A DNA stretch of 64,000 bases from an uncultured Rhodobacter sp. (GCA_945952585.1 CAMFII010000001.1:496001-560000); one strand, 5' to 3'; positions 1 to 8,965 are shown, counted from the stretch's first letter. The notes: generated by a model from the sequence alone, not told the origin. A program made the numbers and translations.

Positions 1-484
1 TACCTCGCTCATGTATGCGGCGCGACACGAGTTGATCGTCACGACACCCTATTATGTTCCAGACGAACCGATCCAGGCGGCGCTGTGCGCCAGCGCCAGG
101 CGCGGGGTCCATACGACTGTCATCTTCCCCGAACGTAACGACTCCTGGCTCGTCGGGGCTGCCAGCCGCAGCTACTACGACGACCTGATTGAGGCGGGGG
201 TGCGGATCCACCAATACCGCGGCGGGCTTCTGCACACGAAGTCGATCACCGTGGACGGCAAGGCGGCACTGATCGGATCCGCGAACCTCGACCGGCGCAG
301 CTTCGAGTTGAATTTCGAGAACAACATCCTTCTTGTCGATGACGACGTGACGGCGCAGATCCGCGCCCGGCAGCACAGCTATCTGGCCCAATCCGATCCG
401 GTACTGCCAAGGACGGTCGAGAACTGGCATATCGGGACGCGGCTTTGGAACAATGCGCTGGCGATGTTCGGGCCGATCCTCTGA
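1..484 (+). CDS. Phospholipase D family protein, probable cardiolipin synthase (5' end outside window)
   Basis: Only the C-terminal part is present; the frame is open to the left edge, so the start lies upstream. The visible part ends the second phosphatidyltransferase half: an HxKx4D motif (HTKSITVD, around 225-250) followed by GSANLDRRSFELNFE, typical of cardiolipin synthases, which join two phosphatidylglycerol molecules at the inner membrane. A methionine at position 11 is internal to the domain and unlikely to be the start. The neighbouring M23 peptidase is 65 bp downstream on the same strand. A different PLD-superfamily phosphatidyltransferase remains possible because the N-terminus is unseen. 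Confidence 0.8.
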   Translation, partial: TSLMYAARHELIVTTPYYVPDEPIQAALCASARRGVHTTVIFPERNDSWLVGAASRSYYDDLIEAGVRIHQYRGGLLHTKSITVDGKAALIGSANLDRRSFELNFENNILLVDDDVTAQIRARQHSYLAQSDPVLPRTVENWHIGTRLWNNALAMFGPIL

Positions 485-549
485 AGCTTTCCCGCGGCGG
501 CGGGAGAGGCTGACCTATTCTCACCGCCATATTTCAACAGGAGTGATTC

Positions 550-1740
550 ATGCTTCGCCATTTTGCCTATCTGATTGCGCTTGCGACGCTCCCCGTCGCG
601 CCCGCCGCTGCGCAATCCCTGAAAGCCGACGAAATCGTCAGCTCTATCGCCGTCGCTGCAATCAACCCTCCGATCCCTGTGCCTGGGGCCGATGGCCGCG
701 TGCACCTGGCTTATGAGCTGCACATCGACAACAACTCGCGGCTCTTCGTGACCCCGGACAAGATCGAAGCGGTCGATGCGGATGGCAAAGTGCTCGGCAT
801 GCTGGACGGCGACGCGCTGACCGCGATGATGACCTCGTTTTCCGGAAAGCCGCCGCTGATTCCCCCGGGGGGAACGGCGACCGTCTTCATGGATGTGAGC
901 TTTGCCGAGGGCGAGGCGTTGCCTGAGACGGTTTATGCGCGGGTGACGGCGACGCGCGAGCTGGCGGATGGCAAGGGCAATCCGGTGCCGCTTGGCAAGG
1001 ATCAACCGGTTCCGGCGACCTACACCTTCACCGGGGCACCCACACCCGTTTCCGGCAAGGCGGTTGTCGTGGCCCCACCGCTCAAGGGCAAACACTGGGT
1101 CGCCGTAAATGGATGCTGCGGCACGGTGACCTCGCATCGGGGCGAGATCATGCCGGTCAATGGTCAGATGCGCCTGCCTGAACGGTTCGCGATCGACTGG
1201 GTCAAGCTTGACGACAAGGGTCAGGTCTTTACCGGCAAGGCCGATCAGCTTTCGTCCTACGCCTATTATGGCACCGAAGTTCTGTCGGTCGCCGATGGTA
1301 CCGTGGTGAACCTGTATAACGAAGCCGATGAACAGGTTCCGGGCGAAGATCCGAAGGGCATCACCACCGAAAACATCGGCGGCAACATGATCGTCGTCGA
1401 TATCGGCAACGGTGCCTTCGCGTTTTACGCCCATCTTCAGCGCGACAGCCTGAAGGTGAAGCTGGGTGACAAAGTGAAGGCCGGTCAACCCCTGGCGTTG
1501 TTGGGCAATACCGGGAACTCCACCGGACCCCACCTGCATTTCCATGTGATGGACGGCCCGTCGCCCCTGGACGCGAACGGCCTTCCCTTCACCTTCAACA
1601 GCTTCGCCGGCGAAGGCGTGCTGGTCGATCAGGACGAGGCGATGGAGGACGGCAAGCCCGTAAAGCCGGACACAACGCGCCTGACCGGCAAGATGCAGGC
1701 CCGGTTGCCCCTGAACAATCAAGTCGTGACCTTCGACTAA
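550..1740 (+). CDS. M23 (LytM-type) metallopeptidase, exported
   Basis: 396 aa. Residues 1-22 form a signal peptide ending PAAAQ. A beta-rich N-terminal region is followed by a LytM/peptidase M23 domain (about 190-345). The HLHFH motif at 328-332 supplies metal ligands, and D216 in the AIDW segment may be the upstream ligand. The family cleaves peptidoglycan cross-bridges in the periplasm, or acts as an inactive amidase activator if ligands are missing. The usual GxHxGxD motif is not obvious here. AGGAG lies 6 nt before the ATG. A GC-rich dyad lies just upstream, between this gene and the PLD gene. Confidence 0.82.
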   Translation: MLRHFAYLIALATLPVAPAAAQSLKADEIVSSIAVAAINPPIPVPGADGRVHLAYELHIDNNSRLFVTPDKIEAVDADGKVLGMLDGDALTAMMTSFSGKPPLIPPGGTATVFMDVSFAEGEALPETVYARVTATRELADGKGNPVPLGKDQPVPATYTFTGAPTPVSGKAVVVAPPLKGKHWVAVNGCCGTVTSHRGEIMPVNGQMRLPERFAIDWVKLDDKGQVFTGKADQLSSYAYYGTEVLSVADGTVVNLYNEADEQVPGEDPKGITTENIGGNMIVVDIGNGAFAFYAHLQRDSLKVKLGDKVKAGQPLALLGNTGNSTGPHLHFHVMDGPSPLDANGLPFTFNSFAGEGVLVDQDEAMEDGKPVKPDTTRLTGKMQARLPLNNQVVTFD

Positions 1741-1746
1741 AGCCGA

Positions 1747-2364
1747 TCAGGCGAGGTGACGGGCCAGGAACTGCCCGGCATAGGCGGCGGCGGCGCGGCT
1801 GATGTCGTGGCCGACGCCGGCGCAGGCGACCAGATCCGCCGGATGTCCAGCACGGTGCAGGTCACCCCAGGCCTTCAGGCTGTTCCAGGCGGGCACGGCC
1901 TCGTCCTCAAGCCCGTGCACCAGGAGCATCGGTGTAGCGGCTGCGGGTGCAAAGGGGCGGGCCGTCGCAACGCGGCAGGCAAAGGTTGCCATTGCGCCGA
2001 CCGGCCAGCGCCCGGAGGCAACCGCATCGAAGACCATCGTTGCCCCTTGCGAGAAGCCGATCAGTGCGACGCGCTCCAGCCGGTCAGACAAACCGGCCTC
2101 GGCGATCGTCGTTTGCAGAAGGCGGTCTAGGGACGACCTCGCCGCCCTGACCCGCCCGGGCCGGTTGCGCGGCGAAACGCCGGCCAGACTATACCACTGA
2201 AAACCGCCGCTGCCCTCTTCATGGGGGAAAGGCGCGTTCAACCGGACAATCCGCGCCTTCGGGAGATGCTCCGCAAAGATCTCGCCGAGCCAGGCAAGTT
2301 CTCCGGAGTTGTTGGAATAGCCATGCAACAGGATCAGCAAAGGGTCGGCAGGCGCATGCGGCAT
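1747..2364 (-). CDS. Alpha/beta hydrolase, carboxylesterase/phospholipase (YpfH/LYPLA-like)
   Basis: 205 aa, a compact serine hydrolase. The nucleophile elbow GFSQG places Ser105, with Asp154 (LVHGLEDEAVP) and His186 (GVGHD) completing the triad. The N-terminal LLILLHGYSNN carries the oxyanion-hole HG. Length and motif order fit the carboxylesterase 2/acyl-protein thioesterase family; the natural ester is not evident. It is cytoplasmic with no signal peptide, ends 6 bp from the convergent M23 gene, and diverges from the ModE-like regulator. Confidence 0.85.
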   Translation of the reverse strand: MPHAPADPLLILLHGYSNNSGELAWLGEIFAEHLPKARIVRLNAPFPHEEGSGGFQWYSLAGVSPRNRPGRVRAARSSLDRLLQTTIAEAGLSDRLERVALIGFSQGATMVFDAVASGRWPVGAMATFACRVATARPFAPAAATPMLLVHGLEDEAVPAWNSLKAWGDLHRAGHPADLVACAGVGHDISRAAAAYAGQFLARHLA

Positions 2365-2448
2365 GGTGCGGTCCGTCAGAATACCGGTTCGATCATCGCG
2401 GCGGAGGATGCCACTTGCAATGGGGCCATCATGCGGGAAAATCCGCCC

Positions 2449-2814
2449 ATGACCGACCGCCCCGAACCCCGCCTTCGCCTTCGCCTCTATTTCGGCGACG
2501 CCATGCTTGGCCCCGGCAAGGCCGAGCTGCTGGAGCGGATCCGGGACAGCGGCTCGATCTCAGCCGCCGGCCGGGCCATGGGCATGAGCTACAAGCGCGC
2601 CTGGATGCTGGTGGAGGAAATGAACGCAGCTTTCGCGCAACCCGTCGTGGACAGCGCCCGGGGCGGCGCAGGGGGCGGGGGGGCACGGCTGACGGACACA
2701 GGCCAAACGGTGCTCGCTGAATTCCGCGCGCTGGAAGCGGTGACCCGATCCGAGGGTGCCGCGCACATTGCCGCGCTCCAGGCGCTGCTCAGGGATATTC
2801 CCGGCGGGAAATAA
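2449..2814 (+). CDS. ModE-like winged-helix molybdate regulator, DNA-binding domain only
   Basis: About 121 aa. The N-terminal HTH of ModE is clear (LLERIRDSGSISAAGRAMGM, then SYKRAW), followed by a glycine-rich wing. The C-terminal molbindin (MOP) domains that bind molybdate in full-length ModE are absent, so molybdate sensing, if any, must come from elsewhere, for instance the MOP domain of ModC. ATG 2449 is preferred; ATG 2431 in the same frame adds six residues. It sits 63 bp upstream of modA in the same direction, with a dyad between them that looks like its operator. Probable role: repression of modABC. Confidence 0.82.
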   Translation: MTDRPEPRLRLRLYFGDAMLGPGKAELLERIRDSGSISAAGRAMGMSYKRAWMLVEEMNAAFAQPVVDSARGGAGGGGARLTDTGQTVLAEFRALEAVTRSEGAAHIAALQALLRDIPGGK

Positions 2815-2817
2815 CGC

Positions 2818-2846
2818 TTGCGCAACCGTCGCGCCGAAGGTGATAT
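2818..2846 (+). promoter_or_regulatory. Candidate modABC promoter
   Basis: TTGCGC (2818-2823) and TGATAT (2841-2846) are 17 bp apart, immediately after the ModE-like gene. The -10 match is weak, but the spacing is ideal and the -10 overlaps the left arm of the dyad at 2842-2863, as expected for a repressor-controlled promoter. Confidence 0.4.
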
Positions 2847-2863
2847 GTCCGGCAAAACATATC
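2842..2863. promoter_or_regulatory. Mo-box-like operator upstream of modA
   Basis: Perfect 7-bp inverted repeat GATATGT / ACATATC with an 8-bp spacer, ending 14 bp before the modA start. AT-rich TAT-containing arms separated by 6-8 bp resemble known ModE sites. Position over the candidate -10 and next to the ModE-like gene supports the call; binding itself is inferred. Confidence 0.6.
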
Positions 2864-2877
2864 GCTTGGAGGTTCTC

Positions 2878-3666
2878 TTGATTCCGCTGTTCACCCGCCG
2901 CGCCGCGCTTGGCGTTGTCCTCGCCCTCGGCACGGCGCTGCCTTCGGTCGCCGCCGCAGACGAGATCACCGTCTTTGCCGCCGCGAGCCTGAAGAACGCG
3001 CTCGACGCAATCGCAACCGACTGGCAGGCCAAGACCGGCAACAGTGCCAAGATTTCCTATGGTGGTAGCTCTGCGCTGGCCAAGCAGATCCAGGAAGGCG
3101 CCCCAGCGGATGTGTTCATCTCGGCGGCGGTCAACTGGATGGATGTGCTGCAGAAGGACAACCTCATCAAGCCCGAGACCCGACATGACCTGCTTGGCAA
3201 TACGCTGGTGCTGGTCGCGCACGGCCCGGATGCGCCGGAAGTCGAGATCGGCAAGGGCCTGGATCTGGCCGGCATGCTGAACGGTGGGAAGCTTTCGATG
3301 GCGCTGGTCGATTCCGTACCGGCTGGCCAGTACGGGAAAGAGGCGCTGACCAATCTGGGCCTGTGGTCCTCGGTCGAGGGATCGGTCGCCCAAGCCGACA
3401 ACGTGCGCGCGGCGCTGCAATTGGTGCAACTGGGCGAGGCGCCTTACGGCATCGTCTACGCGTCCGACGCGGTCGCTGACAAGGAAGCCGACAATCAGCT
3501 TTCAGTCGTCGGCACCTTCCCCGCCGACAGCCACAGGCCGATCATCTATCCGGCGGCCCTTGTCGCGACCTCGACATCGGCTGCGGCCGAGGATTTCCTC
3601 AAGACCCTTTCCAGCGAAGCCTCGGCCAAGGTATTCGAAGCGCAGGGTTTCACCGTGCTGAAATAG
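2878..3666 (+). CDS. modA: Molybdate ABC transporter, periplasmic binding protein ModA
   Basis: 262 aa from TTG 2878, chosen because GGAGG lies 5 nt before it; upstream in-frame starts would run through the operator. Signal peptide residues 1-27 (ending VAAA), then the ModA fold: ITVFAAASLKNALDAIA, YGGSSALAKQI, APADVFISA and a late ADNVRAAL segment, matching oxyanion-contacting regions of the family. It captures molybdate or tungstate in the periplasm for ModBC. First gene of modABC, with modB 19 bp downstream. Confidence 0.93.
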   Translation: MIPLFTRRAALGVVLALGTALPSVAAADEITVFAAASLKNALDAIATDWQAKTGNSAKISYGGSSALAKQIQEGAPADVFISAAVNWMDVLQKDNLIKPETRHDLLGNTLVLVAHGPDAPEVEIGKGLDLAGMLNGGKLSMALVDSVPAGQYGKEALTNLGLWSSVEGSVAQADNVRAALQLVQLGEAPYGIVYASDAVADKEADNQLSVVGTFPADSHRPIIYPAALVATSTSAAAEDFLKTLSSEASAKVFEAQGFTVLK

Positions 3667-3685
3667 GGAGCGGCGCGATTTGGGC

Positions 3686-4381
3686 ATGACGGACTGGCTT
3701 TCGCCGGCCGATTGGCAGGCCGTCAGGCTGTCGCTGCGCGTCGCCATCTGGGCGACGCTGGTCAGCCTGCCACTCGGGGTCTTGGTGGCCTGGCTTCTGG
3801 CGCGGAAAGAGTTCTGGGGCAAGTCGCTGCTGAATGGCCTCGTACATCTGCCGCTGATCCTGCCCCCTGTGGTCACCGGGTATCTTCTGCTGCTGACCTT
3901 CGGACATCGGGGCTGGGCCGGCGGCATCCTCGAGCAATTCGGCATCGTCTTCGCCTTCCGCTGGACCGGCGCAGCCCTGGCCTGCGGGGTGATGGCCTTT
4001 CCGCTGATGGTGCGGGCGATCCGCTTGTCGATCGAGGCGGTCGACCCGAAGCTGGAAGAGGCCAGCGCGACGCTCGGTGCGCGGCCGATCCTGGTTTTCC
4101 TGACCGTTACCCTGCCGCTCATCCTGCCCGGCATCATTGCCGGGGCAATCCTCGCCTTCGCCAAGGCGATGGGCGAATTCGGCGCCACGATCACCTTCGT
4201 CTCGAACATCCCCGGCGAAACGCAGACCCTCCCCTCGGCCATCTACTCGCTTCTGCAGGTGCCAGGCGGCAATGCACAAGCGGCGCGGCTCGTGGGCATT
4301 TCCATCGCCATCGCCATGCTCGCGCTATTGATGTCGGAATGGCTCGCGCGGGCTGTGGCGCGCAGGATCGCAGCGGCATGA
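3686..4381 (+). CDS. modB: Molybdate ABC transporter permease ModB
   Basis: 231 aa, an inner-membrane permease with about five hydrophobic helices. The cytoplasmic EAA loop is seen as EEASATLGARPILVFLTVTL (about 120-140), followed by GAILAFAKAMGEFGATITF, a ModB signature. ATG 3686 is used; an in-frame TTG at 3680 would add two residues and has AGGGAG 9 nt before it. The stop overlaps the modC start (ATGA), indicating translational coupling. Confidence 0.93.
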   Translation: MTDWLSPADWQAVRLSLRVAIWATLVSLPLGVLVAWLLARKEFWGKSLLNGLVHLPLILPPVVTGYLLLLTFGHRGWAGGILEQFGIVFAFRWTGAALACGVMAFPLMVRAIRLSIEAVDPKLEEASATLGARPILVFLTVTLPLILPGIIAGAILAFAKAMGEFGATITFVSNIPGETQTLPSAIYSLLQVPGGNAQAARLVGISIAIAMLALLMSEWLARAVARRIAAA

Positions 4382-5469
4382 CCCTGTCGGTTGCCTTCCG
4401 TCATGCCTTTCCCGGCTTTTCGCTCGACGTCTCCTTCGAGGCGCCCAAGGGTGTGACCGCGCTTTTCGGCCGTTCCGGATCAGGCAAGACGACCGTGGTC
4501 AACGCCGTCGCCGGCCTGTTGCGCCCGGATTCGGGACGGATCGCGCTCGACGAGACCGTGCTTCTGGACAGCGCTGGCGGCATTTTCCTGCCGCCGCACC
4601 GGCGTCGCCTTGGCTACGTGTTCCAGGAAGGGCGCCTGTTTCCGCATATGACCGTCCGCCAGAACCTGCGCTATGGCCAATGGTTCGCGAGAGCGATCCA
4701 GCGCATGGATTTCGGCCGCGTGGTCGATCTGCTCGGCCTTGGTGCGCTCCTCGACCGCCGCCCTTCGCTTCTTTCAGGCGGCGAGAAGCAGCGCGTGGCG
4801 ATCGGGCGGGCGCTTCTGTCGGCACCGGCGATGCTGCTGATGGATGAACCGCTTGCGGCGCTCGACGCGCCTCGGAAGGCGGAGATCTTGCCCTGGCTCG
4901 AACGGTTGCGCGACGAAACCCACCTGCCGATCCTCTATGTCAGCCATGCGCTGCCTGAGGTCGCCCGGCTTGCCACGACGATCGTGTTGCTGGAGGGGGG
5001 CCGCGTCCTGCGTTCTGGCCCGGTTGCCGAGATACTGTCGGATCCCGACGTGGCGCCCGCGCTAGGGATCCGCGAAGCTGGCGCCCTGCTGACAGCCCGG
5101 ATCGCCGCGCAGGAACCAGACGGGTTGACCCGCCTCGACTCGTCTGCAGGCCCGCTCTGGCTGCCGAAGATCGCCCGTCCGGTCGGGGCGAAGGTCCGCG
5201 TGCGGATCGCGGCGCAAGACGTGATGCTGGCGCGGACAAGGCCCGAAGGGATTTCGGCCCTGAACGTCTTGCCCGTGACCATCGCGGCCCTACGCTCGGA
5301 CGAAGGGGCAAGCGCGCTGGTGCAGCTTTCGGCAGGCGAGGACCGCATTCTGGCGCGCATCACGCGCCGCTCTCTGGCCACCCTTCAGCTTGCCGAGGGC
5401 GACCGGCTGTTCGCAGTCGTCAAGTCGGTATCGGTCGCCGACGAGTCGGTCAGTCTTGCCGAACCCTGA
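4378..5469 (+). CDS. modC: Molybdate ABC transporter ATP-binding protein ModC
   Basis: 363 aa. ATPase motifs: Walker A GRSGSGKTT (31-39), signature LSGGEKQR (132-139), Walker B LLMDEP (153-158), and the H-loop histidine in YVSHALPE. The C-terminal ~70 residues (from about 290) are a MOP/TOBE molybdate-binding domain (NVLPVTIAAL...), so ModC can itself sense oxyanion. The ATG overlaps the modB stop. The start is fixed by the overlap, although the frame remains open far upstream inside modB. Confidence 0.94.
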   Translation: MTLSVAFRHAFPGFSLDVSFEAPKGVTALFGRSGSGKTTVVNAVAGLLRPDSGRIALDETVLLDSAGGIFLPPHRRRLGYVFQEGRLFPHMTVRQNLRYGQWFARAIQRMDFGRVVDLLGLGALLDRRPSLLSGGEKQRVAIGRALLSAPAMLLMDEPLAALDAPRKAEILPWLERLRDETHLPILYVSHALPEVARLATTIVLLEGGRVLRSGPVAEILSDPDVAPALGIREAGALLTARIAAQEPDGLTRLDSSAGPLWLPKIARPVGAKVRVRIAAQDVMLARTRPEGISALNVLPVTIAALRSDEGASALVQLSAGEDRILARITRRSLATLQLAEGDRLFAVVKSVSVADESVSLAEP

Positions 5470-5472
5470 GTG

Positions 5473-5718
5473 TCACTTTTTCTTGGCTTCCAGCGCGTCG
5501 AGCCGGGCCTTCAGTGCCTCATTCTCTTCCCGCGCCTTCGCAGCCATCGCCTTGACCGCGTCGAACTCTTCGCGCGTGACGAAATCGCGATCGGCCAGCC
5601 AGCGGTCGATCAGACCTTTCATCGCCGTCTCGGCCTCGGTCTTGGCGCCTTGGGCCACACCCATGGCATTGGTCATCAGTTGCGACATGTCGTCGAAGAA
5701 CTTGTTGCGGGTCTGCAT
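5473..5718 (-). CDS. UbiK/BMFP-domain accessory factor (YqiC-like)
   Basis: 81 aa. N-terminal amphipathic RNKFFDDMSQLMTNAMG, then a lysine-rich C-terminal coiled coil ending LDALEAKKK: the membrane fusogenic BMFP family, whose E. coli member UbiK assists ubiquinone biosynthesis. Start chosen at 5718, where GGAGG lies 5 nt upstream; ATG 5730 would place the RBS inside the gene. A possible promoter on this strand (TTGTGC ... ATATAG, about 18 bp apart) lies near 5740-5770. Divergent from lgt. Confidence 0.82.
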   Translation of the reverse strand: MQTRNKFFDDMSQLMTNAMGVAQGAKTEAETAMKGLIDRWLADRDFVTREEFDAVKAMAAKAREENEALKARLDALEAKKK

Positions 5719-5834
5719 GGCGGCCTCCATCGCGCGGCAGTGATCTATATGGTCCGCCCGGCGGCGGCGCACAAGGTTGACATCGCCGCAGCCCCGCCGG
5801 ACAACCCCGAAGCCGCCCGCGAACGGAGCCGTCG

Positions 5835-6725
5835 ATGAGCTACATCCCCTTCCCGAACATCTCGAACGAGGTCTTCTCGATCGAAGTCCTCGGGATGACG
5901 CTGTCCCTGCGCTGGTATGCGCTCGCCTACATCGCCGGCATCCTGATCGGCTGGCGGATCATTGTCGCCCTGCTGCGCCGCCCGGCAGTGTGGCGGTCCG
6001 GCGCGCCGATGACCGAGCAGCAGCTGGAAAACCTGCTGACCTGGGTGATCCTTGGCATCGTTCTTGGCGGGCGGCTGGGGTTCGTGCTGTTCTACCAGCC
6101 GGGCTACTACCTCGCCAACCCGGCCGAAATCCTGAAGATCTGGGAAGGCGGCATGTCCTTCCATGGCGGCTTCCTGGGTGTTGTGACCGCGGTCTGGCTG
6201 TTCTGCCGCAATCAGGGAATCCCTATAGCCTCGGTCGCCGATGCGATTGCCGTCGCCGCGCCGCCCGGGCTTTTCCTTGGCCGCATCGCAAACTTCATCA
6301 ATGCCGAGCTTTGGGGCCGGCCCACCACCCTGCCCTGGGGCGTGGCCTTTCCGGGCGAGGCAGCGCAGACCTGCCCTGGGATCCTAACCATTTGCGCGCG
6401 GCATCCGTCGCAGATCTACGAGGCGGTGCTCGAGGGGCTGATCCTTGGGTCGGTCCTGCTCTACCTGGTCTGGCGGCGGGGCTGGCTCAGGATACCCGGC
6501 CAGACGGCGGGCCTGTTCTTTGCAGGCTACGGAATGGCCCGCTTCGTCGTCGAGTTCTTCCGGCAAGCCGATGGCCAATACATCACTCCAGACAACCCGC
6601 TTGGTCATGTCATCCGCTTCACCGACGGCTTCGGGTTCAGCATGGGGCAACTGCTGTCCCTGCCCATGGTAGCGGTCGGTCTTGCAGTGATCTGGTGGGC
6701 GCGACGCCGCGCGGCCAAGGCGTGA
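5835..6725 (+). CDS. lgt: Prolipoprotein diacylglyceryl transferase Lgt
   Basis: 296 aa, about seven membrane helices. Lgt landmarks: [13 protein letters not shown], the [10 protein letters not shown] segment, [13 protein letters not shown] with the conserved His-Gly, and the Lgt signature [16 protein letters not shown]. The enzyme transfers diacylglycerol from phosphatidylglycerol to the lipobox cysteine of prelipoproteins at the inner membrane. The stop overlaps the GTG start of the following methyltransferase gene. Confidence 0.95.
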   Translation: MSYIPFPNISNEVFSIEVLGMTLSLRWYALAYIAGILIGWRIIVALLRRPAVWRSGAPMTEQQLENLLTWVILGIVLGGRLGFVLFYQPGYYLANPAEILKIWEGGMSFHGGFLGVVTAVWLFCRNQGIPIASVADAIAVAAPPGLFLGRIANFINAELWGRPTTLPWGVAFPGEAAQTCPGILTICARHPSQIYEAVLEGLILGSVLLYLVWRRGWLRIPGQTAGLFFAGYGMARFVVEFFRQADGQYITPDNPLGHVIRFTDGFGFSMGQLLSLPMVAVGLAVIWWARRRAAKA

Positions 6726-7783
6726 CCGCGCTTGGCGATATCCTGATCCGGCGCATCCGCGAAACCGGTCCGATCTCGATCGCGGATTACATGGCGGAGT
6801 GCCTGCTGCACCCGATCCACGGTTACTACACGACACGACCGGTCTTTGGCGCGAAGGGCGATTTCACCACCGCGCCAGAGATCAGCCAGATGTTCGGCGA
6901 GCTTCTGGGGCTCTGCCTCGCACAGGCCTGGCTCGACCAGGGGGCGCCTCCCGCCTTCACCCTGGCCGAACTGGGTCCAGGCCGCGGGACACTCATGGCC
7001 GATCTTTTGCGGGCGACGCGAGGCGTCCCGGGGTTTCATGCTGCGGCGCGGATCATGTTGGTCGAGGCATCGCCCCGCTTGCGGGATACGCAGCGCGAGA
7101 CCCTGGCCGGGCATCAGGTGACGTGGCGCGACTCGGTCACTGACCTGCCGGACGCGCCGTTGTTCCTGATCGCCAACGAGTTCTTCGACGCCCTGCCCAT
7201 CCGCCAGTTCCAGCGCCACCCGATGGGCTGGCAAGAACGCCTGGTCGGCCTTGACGGCGATCGTTTGGTGGCAGGCCTCTCGGTGCCGATGCAGCTGGAC
7301 ATGCTGACCGCCCGCATGTCCGACACCTCCACGGGCGGCGTCGTCGAGGTCTGCCCCGCCGCCGCTGGCATCGTGACCGAAATCGCGCAACGCATCGCGA
7401 CCCACGGCGGGGCGGCGCTCATCATCGACTATGGCGACTGGCATTCACTCGGCGATACGTTCCAGGCCCTGACCGACCACGCTTTCGCCGACCCCTTCGC
7501 CGCACCCGGAACGGCGGACTTGACCGCCCATGTCGATTTCGAGGCGCTGGCCCTTGCGGCCACGGCCTGCGCCGTCACCGCCCTGACAGAGCAAGGCGTC
7601 CTGCTGGAAAGGCTGGGCATCACCGCACGCGCGCAGGCGCTGGCGCGGCGCCTGTCCGGCCCGCAGCTCGAGGCACACGTCGCCGCGCATCGACGCTTGA
7701 CCCATCCCGAGGAAATGGGAAGGCTGTTCAAGGCGATGGCGATTCACACCAAAGGCAGTGTGCCACCACCGGGATTCGACTGA
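6722..7783 (+). CDS. Class I SAM-dependent methyltransferase, NDUFAF7/MidA family
   Basis: 353 aa from GTG 6722, which overlaps the lgt TGA (GTGA). Family features: [15 protein letters not shown] near the N-terminus, [21 protein letters not shown], and the SAM-binding [16 protein letters not shown]. The mitochondrial homologue methylates an arginine of complex I subunit NDUFS2; in this respiratory bacterium a similar target is possible but unproven. Coupled between lgt and pgeF. Confidence 0.88.
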   Translation: MTALGDILIRRIRETGPISIADYMAECLLHPIHGYYTTRPVFGAKGDFTTAPEISQMFGELLGLCLAQAWLDQGAPPAFTLAELGPGRGTLMADLLRATRGVPGFHAAARIMLVEASPRLRDTQRETLAGHQVTWRDSVTDLPDAPLFLIANEFFDALPIRQFQRHPMGWQERLVGLDGDRLVAGLSVPMQLDMLTARMSDTSTGGVVEVCPAAAGIVTEIAQRIATHGGAALIIDYGDWHSLGDTFQALTDHAFADPFAAPGTADLTAHVDFEALALAATACAVTALTEQGVLLERLGITARAQALARRLSGPQLEAHVAAHRRLTHPEEMGRLFKAMAIHTKGSVPPPGFD

Positions 7784-8535
7784 TGCTCGAGATCATCACT
7801 TCCCCCCTCCTTCAGCCGCTCCGCCACGGCTTCTTCACGCGCAAGGGCGGCGCCTCGTCCGGTATCTTCGCCGGGTTGAACTGTGGCACGGGCAGCACCG
7901 ACATTGCCGAGGTCGTGGCGATCAACCGCGCGCGCGCGGCCGAGGCGTTGGGCGTCGATCCGGCCAACCTCGTCACCGTCAACCAGGTGCATTCCGCCGA
8001 TGTCGTCACCGTGACCGCCCCGCTGGCGGACCGCCCTCGTGCCGACGCCATGGTCACGGCAACGCCGGGCCTGGCGCTAGCCGTCCTGACCGCCGATTGC
8101 CAGCCCGTGCTGTTCGCCGACCCCCAGGCGCAGGTCATCGGCGCCGCCCATGCCGGCTGGCGTGGCGCTCGGGATGGTGTGCTCGAAGCGACAGTCGAGG
8201 CGATGGAGGCGCTCGGCGCCCGGCGGAACCGCATCCGCGCCGTGATCGGCCCCACCATCAGCCAGCGCGCCTACGAGGTCGGGCCAGAATTCGTCGAAGG
8301 CTTCATCGACGATGACCGCGACAATGCGCGCTTCTTCGCCAACGGTGCAGGCGACCGGGCACTGTTCGACCTCCCGGCCTTTGGGCTGCATCGACTGCGC
8401 AGTCTCGGACTGGCCGAGGCGGAATGGACCCGGCACTGCACCTATTCCGACGCCGAGCGCTTTTATTCCTACCGCCGCACCACCCACGCCGGAGAAGCGG
8501 ACTATGGACGGCTGCTGTCGGCAATCCGCTTGTAG
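7783..8535 (+). CDS. pgeF: Peptidoglycan editing factor PgeF (YfiH, laccase-domain family)
   Basis: 250 aa. Motifs HGFFTRKGG, VNQVHSADV, TADCQPVLF and AAHAGWRG carry the conserved His/Cys metal-site residues of the DUF152/YfiH family. The E. coli protein removes misincorporated residues from peptidoglycan precursors; older annotations say polyphenol oxidase. The start shares its A with the preceding TGA (TGATG). Last gene of the lgt operon; an AT-rich dyad follows at 8561-8595. Confidence 0.87.
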   Translation: MLEIITSPLLQPLRHGFFTRKGGASSGIFAGLNCGTGSTDIAEVVAINRARAAEALGVDPANLVTVNQVHSADVVTVTAPLADRPRADAMVTATPGLALAVLTADCQPVLFADPQAQVIGAAHAGWRGARDGVLEATVEAMEALGARRNRIRAVIGPTISQRAYEVGPEFVEGFIDDDRDNARFFANGAGDRALFDLPAFGLHRLRSLGLAEAEWTRHCTYSDAERFYSYRRTTHAGEADYGRLLSAIRL

Positions 8536-8560
8536 CCTGCCGGATTGCGGCAAAAGTGTG

Positions 8561-8595
8561 AGAAACAATTGCACATGAATTCATGTATTGTTTCT
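8561..8595. repeat. AT-rich nested palindrome with octamer arms
   Basis: A 14-bp perfect palindrome ACATGAATTCATGT (8573-8586) is flanked by AGAAACAAT (8561-8569) and its exact reverse complement ATTGTTTCT (8587-8595), offset by three bases (TGC) on the left. As RNA it would be a long hairpin after pgeF, but without a U-tract; as DNA it could be a dimeric or tetrameric protein site. The flanking octamer recurs elsewhere in the window. Confidence 0.7.
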
Positions 8596-8723
8596 AGAAG
8601 CGACAAAATAACGTGATTCCAACTGGTTGTGGCTTCAAGTTTCGGCCGTAAGCGGAAGTTGTGGCCATCACAGGGACTATCTCTCGTCCAATGCTTGCCT
8701 GAATGCTCTGTCATGACGGTCTT

Positions 8724-8743
8724 GTGGCCGGATTGGGGGCCAC
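8724..8743. repeat. GC-rich inverted repeat in leader of the 59-aa gene
   Basis: GTGGCC / GGCCAC with an 8-bp spacer, 43 bp before the small gene at 8786. It may form a hairpin in its mRNA leader. No T-run follows, so a terminator is unlikely. Confidence 0.4.
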
Positions 8744-8785
8744 GGCAGGGTCAGCCCGGATCGGGCCGGCCGGAGGAGACTGAAA

Positions 8786-8965
8786 ATGACGAAACAGCGC
8801 CGTTGGATGCAATCCGCCATCGCCTCCGCCACCAGCGCCGAGGTGACATTTCCCTGGGTCCGCCGGAAGGCCGTGGCCCGGAGCGTCGTGCAGGCGAGCA
8901 AACCCATGCTCAACCGTCCGGCCCCTGTGAGTTACAGCCCTTCCGCAAAGATCGCCGCGCACTGA
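8786..8965 (+). CDS. Small basic protein of unknown function (59 aa)
   Basis: Starts ATG with an excellent ribosome-binding site, GGAGGAG, 7 nt upstream, which is the main evidence that it is real. The product begins MTKQRRWMQSAIASATS and continues with VTFPWVRRKAV; it is rich in Arg, Lys and Ala, with no signal peptide or membrane helix. From memory, short Rhodobacterales proteins with a similar TKRRWMKSAI start and a mid-region FPW/MPW are common, but no function is known to me. It stands alone between pgeF and a candidate small RNA. Confidence 0.65.
   Translation: MTKQRRWMQSAIASATSAEVTFPWVRRKAVARSVVQASKPMLNRPAPVSYSPSAKIAAH

Noticed and set aside
2818..2877. Molybdenum cofactor riboswitch upstream of modA
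   Set aside because: Only about 60 bp separate the genes, too short for the Moco aptamer, and the symmetric dyad is better explained as a protein operator.
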